A stretch of 64,000 nucleotides of DNA from Streptomyces mesophilus (GTDB lineage Bacteria > Actinomycetota > Actinomycetes > Streptomycetales > Streptomycetaceae). Location of the stretch: NCBI RefSeq assembly GCF_011044995.1, contig NZ_JAAKZW010000003.1, forward strand, positions 122,456-186,455, read 5' to 3'. Within the stretch, counting starts at the first letter, position 1, and each line of letters starts with the position of its first letter. This document shows, piece after piece, positions 18,518 to 28,768 of this stretch. Position numbers and translations under genes: made by a program. Below the pieces are notes generated by a model. The model had not been told where the DNA came from, ran no database searches, and saw only the letters and a list, made by a program, of their open reading frames with translations.

Positions 18518-18555
18518 CGTGGGGTCACGGGCTTCGCGGAACCTGTGACCCCACG
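18518..18555. terminator. Hairpin terminator downstream of NRPS
   Basis: Perfect 11-bp inverted repeat CGTGGGGTCAC (18518-18528) / GTGACCCCACG (18545-18555), starting 11 bases after the NRPS stop. Three further loop-side pairs are possible. It is the first of two hairpins between convergent genes. Confidence 0.8.
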
Positions 18556-18583
18556 CAAGGTCGAAGCGCCCCTGCACAGCACA

Positions 18584-18614
18584 GAGCCCGGCGACAACTT
18601 CGGTCGCCGGGCTC
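18584..18614. terminator. Bidirectional hairpin terminator
   Basis: Perfect 12-bp inverted repeat GAGCCCGGCGAC (18584-18595) / GTCGCCGGGCTC (18603-18614) with a 7-nt loop. It lies 27 bases beyond the 3' end of the opposing thioesterase gene and probably serves both convergent transcripts. Confidence 0.85.
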
Positions 18615-18641
18615 ACGTATGCCGGAGTACGTCGGGTGCTG

Positions 18642-19403
18642 TCAGCCCGCGGCCGCCCCCGCGAGCAGCCCGTCGGTGACCGCCGCGGCGACCTTCTCCA
18701 GGTGGTCGAAGAGGTAGAAGTGGCCGCCGGGAAAGACGCCGAGGGCGAAGTCGCCAGTCGTGTACCGCTGCCAGGTCCGGGCGTCCTCGACCGTCGTCAT
18801 CGGGTCGCTGTCCCCGGTCAGGGCGGTCACCGGCACGCCGATCGGCTCGCCCCCGCCCCATTCGTACGCGCCGAGCAGCCGGTAGTCGGCCCGCAGCGCC
18901 GGCATCACCAGCTCCAGGAGATCGGGGTCCTCCAGCATGGCCTGGTCGGTTCCGCCGAGGCGGAGCACGTCATCGAGGACCGCCTTGTCGTCGAACTTCT
19001 CGTACGCGGCGTCACGGTGCTCTGGCCCGCCCCGGCCCGAGAGGAACAGCCGTTCAGGGGCGGGCAGCCGGCGTTCGGCGGTCAGGATCCGTGCGGTCTC
19101 GAACGCGACGAGCGCGCCCATGCTGTGACCGAAGAAGGCGTAGGGCCGGCCGGGGTCGGCCGCCAGTTCACGGGTCAACTCCGCGGCCAGGGCGGTCACG
19201 AGCGGGTCGAGAGCGGCGAACGGCTCCTCGCGGAAGCGGTCCTGGCGCCCCGGGTACTGCACCGCCAGCACGTCGAAGGCGCTCGGCAGGTGGTGCGCCA
19301 GTTCCTTGAACGCCGTGGCCGAGCCACCGGCATGCGGGAAGCACACGAGCCGCGGCCCGCCGCCCGTGGACTTGGTGAAGCGTCGAAACCACGTGCTGTT
19401 CAC
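18642..19403 (-). CDS. Type II thioesterase
   Basis: A 253-residue alpha/beta hydrolase of the editing thioesterase family, which clears stalled or mis-primed acyl groups from ACP and PCP domains. Visible features are the N-terminal CFPHAGGSATAF segment (oxyanion hole region), the nucleophile motif GHSMGA, an Asp in TGDSDP and the C-terminal His in PGGHFYLF. The GTG start at 19403 is preceded by GAAGGGA about 9 bases upstream and gives the usual family length; the frame is open further upstream but that extension is Arg-rich and unlike the family. It is probably co-transcribed with the flavin monooxygenase 68 bases upstream. The context says it serves the PKS-NRPS line. Confidence 0.94.
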   Translation of the reverse strand: MNSTWFRRFTKSTGGGPRLVCFPHAGGSATAFKELAHHLPSAFDVLAVQYPGRQDRFREEPFAALDPLVTALAAELTRELAADPGRPYAFFGHSMGALVAFETARILTAERRLPAPERLFLSGRGGPEHRDAAYEKFDDKAVLDDVLRLGGTDQAMLEDPDLLELVMPALRADYRLLGAYEWGGGEPIGVPVTALTGDSDPMTTVEDARTWQRYTTGDFALGVFPGGHFYLFDHLEKVAAAVTDGLLAGAAAG

Positions 19404-19471
19404 GTGCGATGTCCCTTCGTCGGTGGCCGTCGTCGCGCGCCTCGTACGCGCCCCTCGTCGCCTGATGCCGC

Positions 19472-20974
19472 TCAGCCCTGCAGGGCCGGCCCGCACCACG
19501 TCGTGAGCGCGCTGCGCAGTGCCGGCAGGTCGGGCGCGGCGTCCTCGGCGGTCGCCCAGGCGACATGGCCGTCGGGCCGTACGAGCAGCGCGGCCGGAGG
19601 GGGGATGTCGCCGACGGCCGGCACGTTCCACAAGTCCTGTCCGCTGCTCGCCTCGACGAAGTCGACGCGGTCGGACCAGCCCTTGGCGACCAGCGCCAGA
19701 TCGGTGTCGTCCCGCAACGCGAGCAGCACGGGCCGCCCCGAGTGCAGCAGTTCGTAGACGCGCTCGGCGTCCTCGGTGTCGTCGAGCCAGGCGTCCGGGA
19801 CGCGGCGGCCCACGAGCGGATGGTCACCGTCGATCGGGTACCGGATGTCGAGCGCCGTCAGAAGATGGCGCAGATACCGGTTGACGTCGTCGAACACGAT
19901 CAGAGAGCCGAACACCTCACGCAGCGCGTCGGTCTGCGGCCCCGGCCGCACCAGCGCCGACTGCGCCCGGGTGTTGGCAAGGACGCGTTCCGCGACGGGA
20001 TGGCGTTCCGCGTGGTAGCTGTCGAGGAGCGCCGGTGGTGCCTGGCCGCGCACCACCGCGGCCAGTTTCCAGCCGAGGTTGACCGCGTCCTGCACGCCCA
20101 TGTTCAGGCCCTGCCCGCCGGCGGGGAAGTGGATGTGGGCCGCGTCGCCCGCGAGCAGCACCCGGCCGGCCACGTAACGGTCGGCCTGCCGTGCCGCGTC
20201 GTTGAAGCGGGAGACCCAACGGGGGTTGCGCATACCGAAGTCGGTGCCGGCGACCCGGATCATCGACTCCCGCAACTGCTCGAAGGTGACCTCCTCGTCG
20301 CGGTCCACGACCCGGTCGAACTCGGAGGTGATCACCCGGTGCCAGCCGGGCTGGAAGGCGATCGCCGAGTAGTCGCCGCCGGGCGTGCGGCGCACCCACA
20401 CGTAGTCCTCGGGCAGCTCGGGCAGTTCGACGTCACCGATCAGCGCCGTCATCGTCGCCTCGGTGCCGGGGAAGCCGATACCGGCCAGCTTGCGCACGGC
20501 GCTCCGGCCGCCGTCGCAGCCCACCAGGTAGCGGGCCGTGAGCGTCGGACCCGTGGCTGCGGGACTGCGTGTCTCGACGGTCACGCTGTCCTCGTCCTGC
20601 GCGAGACCGCATATCTCGCTCGAGCGCAGCACTCGTACGCCGAGCTCGCCGGCCCACTCCTCCAGGATCCGCTCGATGTCGGACTGCAGGATCATCAGCG
20701 GGTACGGGTGGCGGGACTCCGACTCGTCGAAGTCGAGGTAGAGGCCCGCGAAGTGACCGACCGGCTGCAGATCGCCCTCGGCGAGGAACCGGTCCACGAT
20801 GCCGCGCTGGTCGAGGATCTCCAGGGTGCGGGAGTGGATCCCGCCGGCCCGCGATTCGCCCGAGCGCTGCGGCAGCCGCTCCAGCACCACCACGTCGACG
20901 CCCGCGAGCCGCAGCTCGCAGGCGAGCATCAGGCCCGTGGGCCCGGCGCCCGCGACGATCACATCGGTGTCCAT
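19472..20974 (-). CDS. Class A FAD-dependent aromatic hydroxylase
   Basis: A 500-residue flavoprotein of the PgaE/RdmE/rifampicin-monooxygenase group: single-component NAD(P)H- and FAD-dependent enzymes that hydroxylate aromatic or polyketide substrates. It has the N-terminal Rossmann motif GAGPTGLMLACEL, the GCDGGRSAVRK (DG) motif near residue 160, and the second FAD motif LLAGDAAHIHFPAGGQGLN near 290. The C-terminal ~120 residues resemble the thioredoxin-like domain of this group, but no catalytic Cys pair is seen. I start at ATG 20974 (MDTDVIVAG) with GGGAG about 9 bases upstream; a GTG five codons earlier is possible. It may tailor the cluster product, or act in drug modification. Confidence 0.9.
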   Translation of the reverse strand: MDTDVIVAGAGPTGLMLACELRLAGVDVVVLERLPQRSGESRAGGIHSRTLEILDQRGIVDRFLAEGDLQPVGHFAGLYLDFDESESRHPYPLMILQSDIERILEEWAGELGVRVLRSSEICGLAQDEDSVTVETRSPAATGPTLTARYLVGCDGGRSAVRKLAGIGFPGTEATMTALIGDVELPELPEDYVWVRRTPGGDYSAIAFQPGWHRVITSEFDRVVDRDEEVTFEQLRESMIRVAGTDFGMRNPRWVSRFNDAARQADRYVAGRVLLAGDAAHIHFPAGGQGLNMGVQDAVNLGWKLAAVVRGQAPPALLDSYHAERHPVAERVLANTRAQSALVRPGPQTDALREVFGSLIVFDDVNRYLRHLLTALDIRYPIDGDHPLVGRRVPDAWLDDTEDAERVYELLHSGRPVLLALRDDTDLALVAKGWSDRVDFVEASSGQDLWNVPAVGDIPPPAALLVRPDGHVAWATAEDAAPDLPALRSALTTWCGPALQG

Positions 20975-21125
20975 ACCGGTGTCTCCCACGTCGTTGCCCT
21001 TCAGTCGCCTCGCCCTGTCACGTCGTCAGCTCACGTTCACGCACGGGTATCGGTCGTTCAAGGCACTCAGGTGCCCGGACAGCCCGGCGCACGCCGGGCT
21101 GTCCGCAGCCGCCGACGGACGTCAT

Positions 21126-21141
21126 GTCCCGCCGGCGGGAC
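21126..21141. promoter_or_regulatory. Perfect 16-bp palindrome
   Basis: GTCCCGCCGGCGGGAC is a perfect palindrome without spacer, 6 bases past the 3' end of the small - strand gene and about 150 bases upstream of the flavin monooxygenase start. Its half GGCGGGAC matches the repeats at 15129-15200. It could be a terminator stem or an operator. Confidence 0.55.
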
Positions 21142-21146
21142 GGCTG

Positions 21147-21554
21147 TCAGGCAGCGTCGAGCGCCTGGGTGATCTTCTGGCTCATCGCGGTGAGCGTGGG
21201 CTGCGGTTCGCCCTTGCCGGTACGGGCGGAGGCTTCGACCGCGACCAGGACGGTGCCGCGGAAGTTCTCGGCCTCCTCGGGGACCTGCTCCTTGAGCAGT
21301 TCCATCGACCGCGTCAGCGCGGGCAGGACGCGGTCGGCGATCTCGGCGGCCGACTTGCCGCTCAGGTCACCGACCTGGCTCTTCTCCGCCAGGACATGAC
21401 CGACCAGACCGGTCGCGGACGTCAGGGCGATGCTGCCCTGCGTAGCCACTTTGTGGGGCGAGTCGGCGCCGGCGGCGGCCGCCATCAGCGTGACCGCTCC
21501 GTACGCGGCATTGCGCAGCACGAGCTTGTCCTGGTCGTCGAGCGTGGGCGACAT
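21147..21554 (-). CDS. Small protein of unknown function
   Basis: A 135-residue protein, mostly predicted helix, rich in Ala and with an even charge balance. It begins MSPTLDDQDKLVLRNAAYGA and ends MSQKITQALDAA. The ATG at 21554 has AAGGAG 6 bases upstream, and third-position GC is strongly coding-like. No signal peptide, Cys pair or catalytic motif is visible, and I do not recognise the family. The central part (ATQGSIALTSATGLVGHVLAEKS could be one helix pair) may bind a partner or another copy of itself. It is divergent from the acyl-CoA carboxylase gene and points toward the flavin monooxygenase, so it may be the first gene of that short - strand unit. A palindrome follows it. Confidence 0.8.
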   Translation of the reverse strand: MSPTLDDQDKLVLRNAAYGAVTLMAAAAGADSPHKVATQGSIALTSATGLVGHVLAEKSQVGDLSGKSAAEIADRVLPALTRSMELLKEQVPEEAENFRGTVLVAVEASARTGKGEPQPTLTAMSQKITQALDAA

Positions 21555-21867
21555 GAGGGCTCCTTGTCTTGCCGGGCGCACAGGTGGGCGAGGAAGCCCA
21601 GCGGACGCCCGTGGGGGATGGCATGCGGCCGGCGGGCGGTCGAGGACTCGGTGAGGCTCATCACCGATCCCGCCGGAGCTCACGCGGGCGAGCCTGCCAG
21701 GGGCGTCTCGACGCACACTCGCGTACGGCTCGAGCGGCGGTCGAGGCATGAGCCGTTGTCGTCCAAAGCTCGAACCGCCTTCTAGCCGCATGGCAGAAGC
21801 TGGCCGCCGGATCATCACGAGACCCATGCGCCATGCGGTCTTCACGACGACCGGAAGGGACCCTCCC
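21555..21867. other. Divergent intergenic region
   Basis: 313 bases between the divergently transcribed small protein and acyl-CoA carboxylase genes. It must hold promoters for both. I see no convincing -35/-10 pair and no ORF with a ribosome binding site. Confidence 0.5.
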
Positions 21868-23445
21868 ATGACCGCCCTGGACGACGCTCCGGTCGGGCAG
21901 CAGCGCGGCACGGTCGATGAACTCGAGGCTGTCCGTGCCGCCATGCGGCGCGGTCCGAGTGACCGGGCCACCCGGACGCAGCACGCCAAAGGCAAGCTCA
22001 CCGCCCGCGAACGACTCCAACTCCTCTTCGACGACGGAAAGTTCACCGAGGTCGAGGGCCTGCGCAGACACCGGGCGAGCGGCTTCGGCCTGGAGGACCG
22101 GCGCCCGTACACCGACGGTGTGGTGACCGGCTGGGGCGAGGTGTTCGGCCGCCCCGTCTTCGCCTACGCCCATGACTTCAGGATCTTCGGCGGCTCCCTC
22201 GGCGAGGCGCACGCCGAGAAGATCCACAAGATCATGGACATGGCCTCCCGGGCCGGCGCACCGCTCGTGGGGCTGTGCGACGGCGCCGGCGCCCGCATCC
22301 AGGAAGGCGTGACCGCGCTGGCCGGCTACGGCGGGATCTTCCAGCGCAACGTCCGCAGCTCCGGGGTCATCCCGCAGATCAGCGTCATGCTGGGCCCCTG
22401 CGCGGGCGGCGCCGCCTACTCGCCCGCACTGACCGACTTCGTGTTCATGGTGCGGGGCACCGCCCAGATGTTCATCACCGGCCCCGATGTGGTGGAGGCC
22501 GTCACGGGTGAGCAGATCAGCCATGACGAACTGGGCGGAGCCCACGCCCACACCACGCTCTCCGGGGTCGCCGCGTTCGCCTACGACGACGAGGCGAGCT
22601 GCCTCGCGGACGTGCGCTATCTGCTCTCCTTCCTGCCCTCCAACAACCGCGAGCAGCCGCCCGCGGAGCCTTGCGCCGACCGGCCGGGCCGTCTCACCCC
22701 GGCGCTGCGCGAGCTGGTGCCGTCGGAACAGAAGCGTGCGTACGACATGCGCGCGGTCATCGCGGAGTGCGTCGACTCCGGTGCGTTCTTCGAGGTGCAC
22801 GAGGCCTGGGCCCCGAACGTGGTGTGCGCCCTGGCCCGCCTCGACGGCCATGTCGTCGGCATCGTCGCCAACCAGCCCGTGGCCCTGGCCGGTGTCCTCG
22901 ACATCAAGGGCAGCGAGAAGGCGGCCCGGTTCGTGCAGTTCTGCGACGCGTTCAACATCCCCCTGGTGACCCTGGTGGACGTACCGGGATTCCTGCCCGG
23001 CGTCGACCAGGAGCACGGAGGCATCATCCGGCACGGCGCGAAACTGCTCTACGCGTACTGCAACGCCACCGTTCCCCGCGTCTCGGTGATCCTGCGCAAG
23101 GCCTACGGCGGTGCGTACATCGTCATGGACTCGCGCTCCATAGGCTCGGACATCTCGCTGGCCTGGCCCGGCAACGAGATCGCGGTGATGGGCGCGGAGG
23201 GCGCCGCGGGTGTGGTCTTCCGGCGCGAGATCGCGGCCGCGGACGACCCCGAAGCCGCTCGCCGCCAGCACATCAAGGAGTACCGCGACCGGCTCATGCA
23301 CCCCTACTACGCAGCCGAACGCGGCCTGGTGGACGACGTGATCGACCCTGCGGAGACCCGCGTCCGGCTCATCGACGCGCTCGCCGTGCTGCGCACCAAG
23401 TACGTGACGCAGCCTTCCCGCAAGCACGGGAACCAGCCCCAGTGA
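21868..23445 (+). CDS. Acyl-CoA carboxylase, carboxyltransferase (beta) subunit
   Basis: A 525-residue biotin-dependent carboxyltransferase of the PccB/AccB family; with a biotinylated alpha subunit (not in this window) it makes malonyl-, methylmalonyl- or longer alkylmalonyl-CoA extender units. Both crotonase-fold halves are present, with the acyl-CoA site segment DGAGARIQEGVTALAGYG and the biotin-site segment RKAYGGAYIVMDS. Ile418 stands at the position that is Asp in propionyl-specific PccB (known Streptomyces work: Asp422); Ile there goes with acetyl-CoA or broader acyl use. ATG 21868 has GGAAGGGA 8 bases upstream. The korA start follows 20 bases after its stop, so the three genes are probably one operon. 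Confidence 0.95.
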   Translation: MTALDDAPVGQQRGTVDELEAVRAAMRRGPSDRATRTQHAKGKLTARERLQLLFDDGKFTEVEGLRRHRASGFGLEDRRPYTDGVVTGWGEVFGRPVFAYAHDFRIFGGSLGEAHAEKIHKIMDMASRAGAPLVGLCDGAGARIQEGVTALAGYGGIFQRNVRSSGVIPQISVMLGPCAGGAAYSPALTDFVFMVRGTAQMFITGPDVVEAVTGEQISHDELGGAHAHTTLSGVAAFAYDDEASCLADVRYLLSFLPSNNREQPPAEPCADRPGRLTPALRELVPSEQKRAYDMRAVIAECVDSGAFFEVHEAWAPNVVCALARLDGHVVGIVANQPVALAGVLDIKGSEKAARFVQFCDAFNIPLVTLVDVPGFLPGVDQEHGGIIRHGAKLLYAYCNATVPRVSVILRKAYGGAYIVMDSRSIGSDISLAWPGNEIAVMGAEGAAGVVFRREIAAADDPEAARRQHIKEYRDRLMHPYYAAERGLVDDVIDPAETRVRLIDALAVLRTKYVTQPSRKHGNQPQ

Positions 23446-23465
23446 CGACAGGAGCCGACACGCGC

Positions 23466-25398
23466 ATGTCCGTGGAAACCCTTGCCTCCGCACCGACAGC
23501 GACAGAGCTGTCCGCCAAGACAGAGCAGCCCGTCAAGACAGAGCAGCCCGTCAAGGAAGTCCGTCGTCTGGACCGGGTGATCATCCGGTTCGCGGGCGAC
23601 TCCGGCGACGGTATGCAGCTGACGGGTGACCGCTTCACCTCGGAGACGGCATCGTTCGGCAACGACCTTTCGACGCTGCCGAACTTCCCGGCCGAGATTC
23701 GTGCCCCTGCCGGCACGCTGCCGGGTGTGTCCAGCTTCCAGCTGCACTTCGCCGATCACGACATCCTCACCCCCGGTGATGCGCCGAGCGTGTTGGTGGC
23801 GATGAACCCGGCCGCGTTGAAGGCGAATATCGGTGATGTTCCGCGTGGTGCGGAGGTCATCGTGAACACCGATGAATTCACCAAGCGGGCGATGCAGAAG
23901 GTCGGTTACGACACCAACCCGCTGGACGACGGTTCGCTGGACGGCTATAGCGTGCATCCGGTGCCGCTGACGACGCTGACGGTCGAGGCGCTCAAGGAGT
24001 TCGACCTTTCGCGTAAGGACGCGGGCCGCAGTAAGAACATGTTCGCGCTCGGGCTGCTGTCGTGGATGTATCACCGTCCGACCGACGGCACCGAGACGTT
24101 TTTGAAGCAGAAGTTCGCCAAGAAGCCCGAGATCATGAAGGCGAATCTGGCGGCGTTCCGGGCGGGCTGGAACTTCGGTGAGACCACCGAGGACTTCGCG
24201 GTCTCCTATGAGGTGTTGCCGGCGGCGAAGGCGTTCCCGACGGGCACCTACCGCAATATTTCCGGGAACCTGGCGCTGTCCTACGGTCTGGTGGCGGCGG
24301 GCAAGCAGGCGGATCTGCCGCTGTACCTGGGCTCGTACCCGATCACGCCGGCCTCGGACATCCTGCACGAGCTGTCCAAGCACAAGAACTTCGGTGTGCG
24401 CACGTTCCAGGCCGAGGATGAGATCGCGGGTATCGGTGCGGCTTTGGGTGCGGCTTTCGGCGGCTCGCTGGCGGTGACCACCACGTCCGGTCCGGGTGTG
24501 GCGCTCAAGTCCGAGACCATCGGCCTGGCCGTCAGTCTCGAACTGCCGTTGTTGATCGTGGACATCCAGCGTGGTGGGCCGTCCACGGGGTTGCCGACGA
24601 AGACCGAGCAGGCCGATCTGCTGCAGGCGATGTACGGCCGTAACGGTGAGGCGCCGGTGCCGATCGTCGCGCCGCAGACCCCGGCCGACTGCTTCGACGC
24701 GGCGATCGAAGCGGCCCGGATCGCGCTGACCTACCGCACCCCCGTCTTCCTGCTGTCCGACGGTTATTTGGCGAACGGCTCGGAGCCGTGGCGGATCCCC
24801 GAGGTCGACGAACTCCCGGACCTGCGCACCCAGTTCGCCCAGGGCCCCAACCACACCCTGGACGACGGCACCGAAGTCTTCTGGCCCTACAAGCGCGACC
24901 CGGAGACCCTCGCCCGGCCGTGGGCGATCCCCGGCACCCCGGGTCTGGAGCACCGTATCGGCGGGATCGAGAAGCAGGACGGCACGGGCAACATCTCCTA
25001 CGACCCGGCCAACCACGACTTCATGGTCCGCACCCGCCAAGCCAAGATCGACGGCATCCAAGTCCCCGACCTCGAAGTCGACGACCCCACCGGCGAAGCG
25101 AAACTGCTCGTGCTCGGCTGGGGCTCTACGTACGGCCCGATCACCGCTGCCGTACGGCGAGTGCGAGCCCAAGGCGGCCGAGTAGCCCAGGCGCACCTGC
25201 GCCATCTCAACCCCTTCCCACGCAACCTCGGCCGCGTACTGGGGGCGTATGACCGCGTGCTGATCCCGGAGATGAACCTCGGCCAGCTCGCGACCCTCAT
25301 CCGCGCCCGGTACCTGACCGAGACCATGTCCTTCACCCAGGTCAACGGCATGCCCTTCAAAGCCGAGCAGCTCGCGACCGCCATCCAGGAGGCCGAGG

Positions 25399-25409
<11 letters not shown>
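23466..25409 (+). CDS. korA: 2-oxoacid:ferredoxin oxidoreductase, alpha subunit
   Basis: A 647-residue fused gamma-alpha subunit of a thiamine-dependent 2-oxoacid:ferredoxin oxidoreductase (2-oxoglutarate type in primary metabolism): 2-oxoacid + CoA + oxidised ferredoxin gives acyl-CoA + CO2 + reduced ferredoxin. The gamma domain begins near residue 40 with VIIRFAGDSGDGMQLTGDRF, and the alpha (pyrimidine-binding) domain holds YLGSYPITPASDIL and FQAEDEIAGIGAALGAAFGG. The N-terminal ~35 residues carry a short TEQPVK repeat and look variable. The rest resembles the housekeeping Streptomyces KorA very closely as I remember it. Codon third positions are looser than in neighbouring genes, especially 23780-24620. 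Overlaps korB by 11 bases. Confidence 0.95.
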
Positions 25410-26451
<1,042 letters not shown>

Positions 26452-27002
26452 AGGCTGAGAAGCCCCTCCGCCGGTGCGGATGCCTTCTGCGGCCGACCCA
26501 TGAGGCGCGCGCCGAGGGGTACGCGATGCCTGTCGCGCCGCAACGTCGGAGGGGGCGGCGGCCGCAGTGGGGTCGCCGGAGTCGATGACCGACAAGCGCG
26601 CCGAGCACCTGGACGAAGCGATGCTGCGGCGTCGACTCGCCGTGCGCTGCGCAGAGGGCACCCGCCCATGGAAGCGGCCCTGCGTCCCGCCGTTCTGGAC
26701 ATCGTGGAGCGCCAGTCCCTCGCGGTGGAGCAGGCGTAGTCCAGGCCGGTCCAGGTGTTGCGTGTCTCCGCGGTCGTGCTGGTGACCTGGCCCACCGTCG
26801 ATCGGATCCTCAGTCAGGAGTATGGCCTCGGCGCCCTGTACCTGTGGATGATCCTGTCCACGATCTGGGCTGAACTGAGCATGCGCCGCCGGCGAAGGCG
26901 CCTCGGTGCGGTGCGCAGGAAGCTGGACGAGCATGTGTGACACGCCCGCGCGCGCCGGCCATCATGGCGCCCCCGCCGCTGCGCCCCCGCGGATGGGACG
27001 AG
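26452..27002. other. 551-base gap between convergent genes, possible gene remnants
   Basis: Between korB (+) and the aminotransferase (-). Short coding-like stretches occur in different + frames: 26585-26650 (reading TDKRAEHLDEAMLRRRLAVR) and 26755-26940, a 61-codon frame with TTG start, a hydrophobic middle (LGALYLWMILSTIWAEL) and an Arg/Lys tail. None has a clear ribosome binding site. They may be pieces of a decayed small membrane-protein gene. No convincing terminator hairpin was found. Confidence 0.4.
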
Positions 27003-28271
27003 TCAGAGAGCAGACCGCAGCACCGCGGCGACCCGGCGCACGCCCTCGTGGATGCGTTCCGGGGTCGGGTAGCAGAACGAGAGCCGCATCTGGCGGGCGC
27101 CCGACCCGTCCGTGAAGAAGCCGCTGCCAGAGGCGTACGCCACCTGCGCGTCCAGTGCGCGGGGGAGCAGCGCCTTGGTGTCCACGCCCTCCGGCACCGT
27201 CACCCACACGAAGAAGCCGCCGTCCGGCACGGTCCATGTACAGCCGGGCGGCAGGTACTCCTCCAGGGCGGCCAGCATCGCGTCGCGGCGCCGGCGGTAG
27301 TTCTCCCGGAACACATCGATCTGGCCCTGCCAGTCATGCGAGGACAGATACCGGGAGACGATCAGCTGGTTCAGCGTGGGCGGGCACAGAATGGCCGACT
27401 CCATGGCCAGCGTCAGCTTCTCCCGTATCGCGGCGGGGGACAGGACCCAGCCGACCCGCAGACCGGGGGCGAACGTCTTCGAGAACGACCCGAGGTAGAC
27501 GACGTTGTCCTGGTCGAGAGAGCGCAGCGCCGGGTAGGTCTGGCCGTCGAAGCCGAGCATGCCGTAGGGATTGTCCTCGACGACGAGCACGCCGTACGCC
27601 CGGCAGATCTCCACGATCTCGGCCCGCCGTTCGACGGCGAGCGTCACCCCGGACGGATTGTGGAAGTTCGGGATCGTGTACAGGAATTTGACGCGGCGCC
27701 CGGCCGCCTGCACCCGCCGAAGCGTCGTCCGCAGGCTCTCCGGCACCAAGCCGTGCTCGTCCATGGCCACGTGCGCGACCTGCGCCTGGTACGCGGCAAA
27801 GCACCCCAACGCGCCGACATACGACGGCCCTTCGGCCACCACCACGTCGCCCGGGTCGCAGAAGAGCCGGGTGATCAGGTCGAGACCCATCTGCGAGCCG
27901 ACGCTCACCACGACGTCGTCGGGGTGAGCCGTGATGCCCTCCAGCTTCATCACGTCACAGATCTGTCCGCGCAGCTTCGGCAGGCCGTGCGCCGATGTGT
28001 ACTGCAGCGCGCTCAGACCGTCCTGCGCGATGAGCCGGGCGGCCTCGGCGGCCAGCGCGTCGAGCGGCAGACCGGTGAGGTCCGGCAGACCGCCGGCCAG
28101 TGACACCACCTCCGGTCTGCTGACGACCGTGAACAGCGACCGGATTTCAGAACTTGTCAGACCCGCGGCGCGTACGGCGTACCGGTCCAGATAGGGATCC
28201 CATCCCGGCGGTGCGGGAGAGACCGGGGGACGGAGGTCGGGAGCGGGGGAACCGGTCACCGCGAGGGGCAC
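27003..28271 (-). CDS. PLP-dependent aminotransferase (fold type I, class I/II)
   Basis: A 422-residue aminotransferase of the group that includes 2-aminoadipate (LysN-like) and MocR-type domains. It interconverts an amino acid and its 2-oxoacid. Visible are the substrate-arm motif VVSLAGGLPD, the PLP-phosphate region SVGSQMGLDL, NPSG (in YTIPNFHNPSGVTL), EDNPYGML and the Schiff-base lysine in YLGSFSKTFAPGLRVGW. No N-terminal GntR DNA-binding domain is present. The GTG start at 28271 has GAAGGAG 6 bases upstream. It is convergent with korAB. It could make the 2-oxoacid that KorAB decarboxylates, or a non-standard amino acid for the NRPS; the sequence alone cannot decide. Confidence 0.92.
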   Translation of the reverse strand: MPLAVTGSPAPDLRPPVSPAPPGWDPYLDRYAVRAAGLTSSEIRSLFTVVSRPEVVSLAGGLPDLTGLPLDALAAEAARLIAQDGLSALQYTSAHGLPKLRGQICDVMKLEGITAHPDDVVVSVGSQMGLDLITRLFCDPGDVVVAEGPSYVGALGCFAAYQAQVAHVAMDEHGLVPESLRTTLRRVQAAGRRVKFLYTIPNFHNPSGVTLAVERRAEIVEICRAYGVLVVEDNPYGMLGFDGQTYPALRSLDQDNVVYLGSFSKTFAPGLRVGWVLSPAAIREKLTLAMESAILCPPTLNQLIVSRYLSSHDWQGQIDVFRENYRRRRDAMLAALEEYLPPGCTWTVPDGGFFVWVTVPEGVDTKALLPRALDAQVAYASGSGFFTDGSGARQMRLSFCYPTPERIHEGVRRVAAVLRSAL

Positions 28272-28282
28272 GAGTACTCCTT

Positions 28283-28309
28283 CAGTCGCTTCAGTCGCTT
28301 CGGTCGCTG
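28283..28309. repeat. 9-bp tandem repeat, three copies
   Basis: CAGTCGCTT twice, then CGGTCGCTG, immediately upstream of the aminotransferase ribosome binding site. It lies in the presumed 5' leader of that gene. Confidence 0.7.
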
Positions 28310-28686
28310 GAGGCGGACGGCGCGAAGCGCCGCAGCCCAAGGCGCAGGAGGAGTAGCCGATGCCGCGAGCGGCGCCGCACGAGCTGCACGATCGGGGCGT
28401 GGGACATGGCTCTCCAGCACGTTGCAGGCCGGGGTCTTGGCAGAGGATGGGAACGCCGGTGTACGAGCCACGATGGCCGACGGCGAACGAGAAATGCTTG
28501 AGATGGGACGGAGCATCGACGGACCGGAGGAACGGAAGTTTGGCGCCGTCCCGACGGTGAACCCCGTCCTGCGTCCCCACGACCACTGCGTTTCACTCAG
28601 CGGAAAAGCTACGTTGCGTTCGCCGCCTCGGTGTCGACTGAATCCAGCCAACTCTGCGGTCTGTATGTGGAGTTGCGTGTCGGTAT

Positions 28687-28727
28687 CGATCTCTTCTGTT
28701 GCAATGAGATCGCGCGGCAGTTAGGTT
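28687..28727 (+). promoter_or_regulatory. Promoter with overlapping inverted repeat, upstream of regulator
   Basis: TTGCAA (28699-28704), 17 bases, TAGGTT (28722-28727) fits the main Streptomyces sigma factor consensus and would start transcription near 28734, 35 bases before the regulator ATG. The inverted repeat CGATCTC (28687-28693) / GAGATCG (28706-28712), 12-base spacer, overlaps the -35 box, as expected of an autoregulatory operator. Confidence 0.55.
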
Positions 28728-28768
28728 ACGGGCGCCCAGAACCCCACAGTCCGCCAAAGGAGTCCGTG

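Larger units (their letters stand above)
28272..28768. other. Divergent intergenic region
   Basis: 497 bases between the aminotransferase (-) and the regulator (+). It contains the 9-bp tandem repeat near the aminotransferase start and a readable promoter with overlapping inverted repeat near the regulator. Otherwise no gene is supported. Confidence 0.6.
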
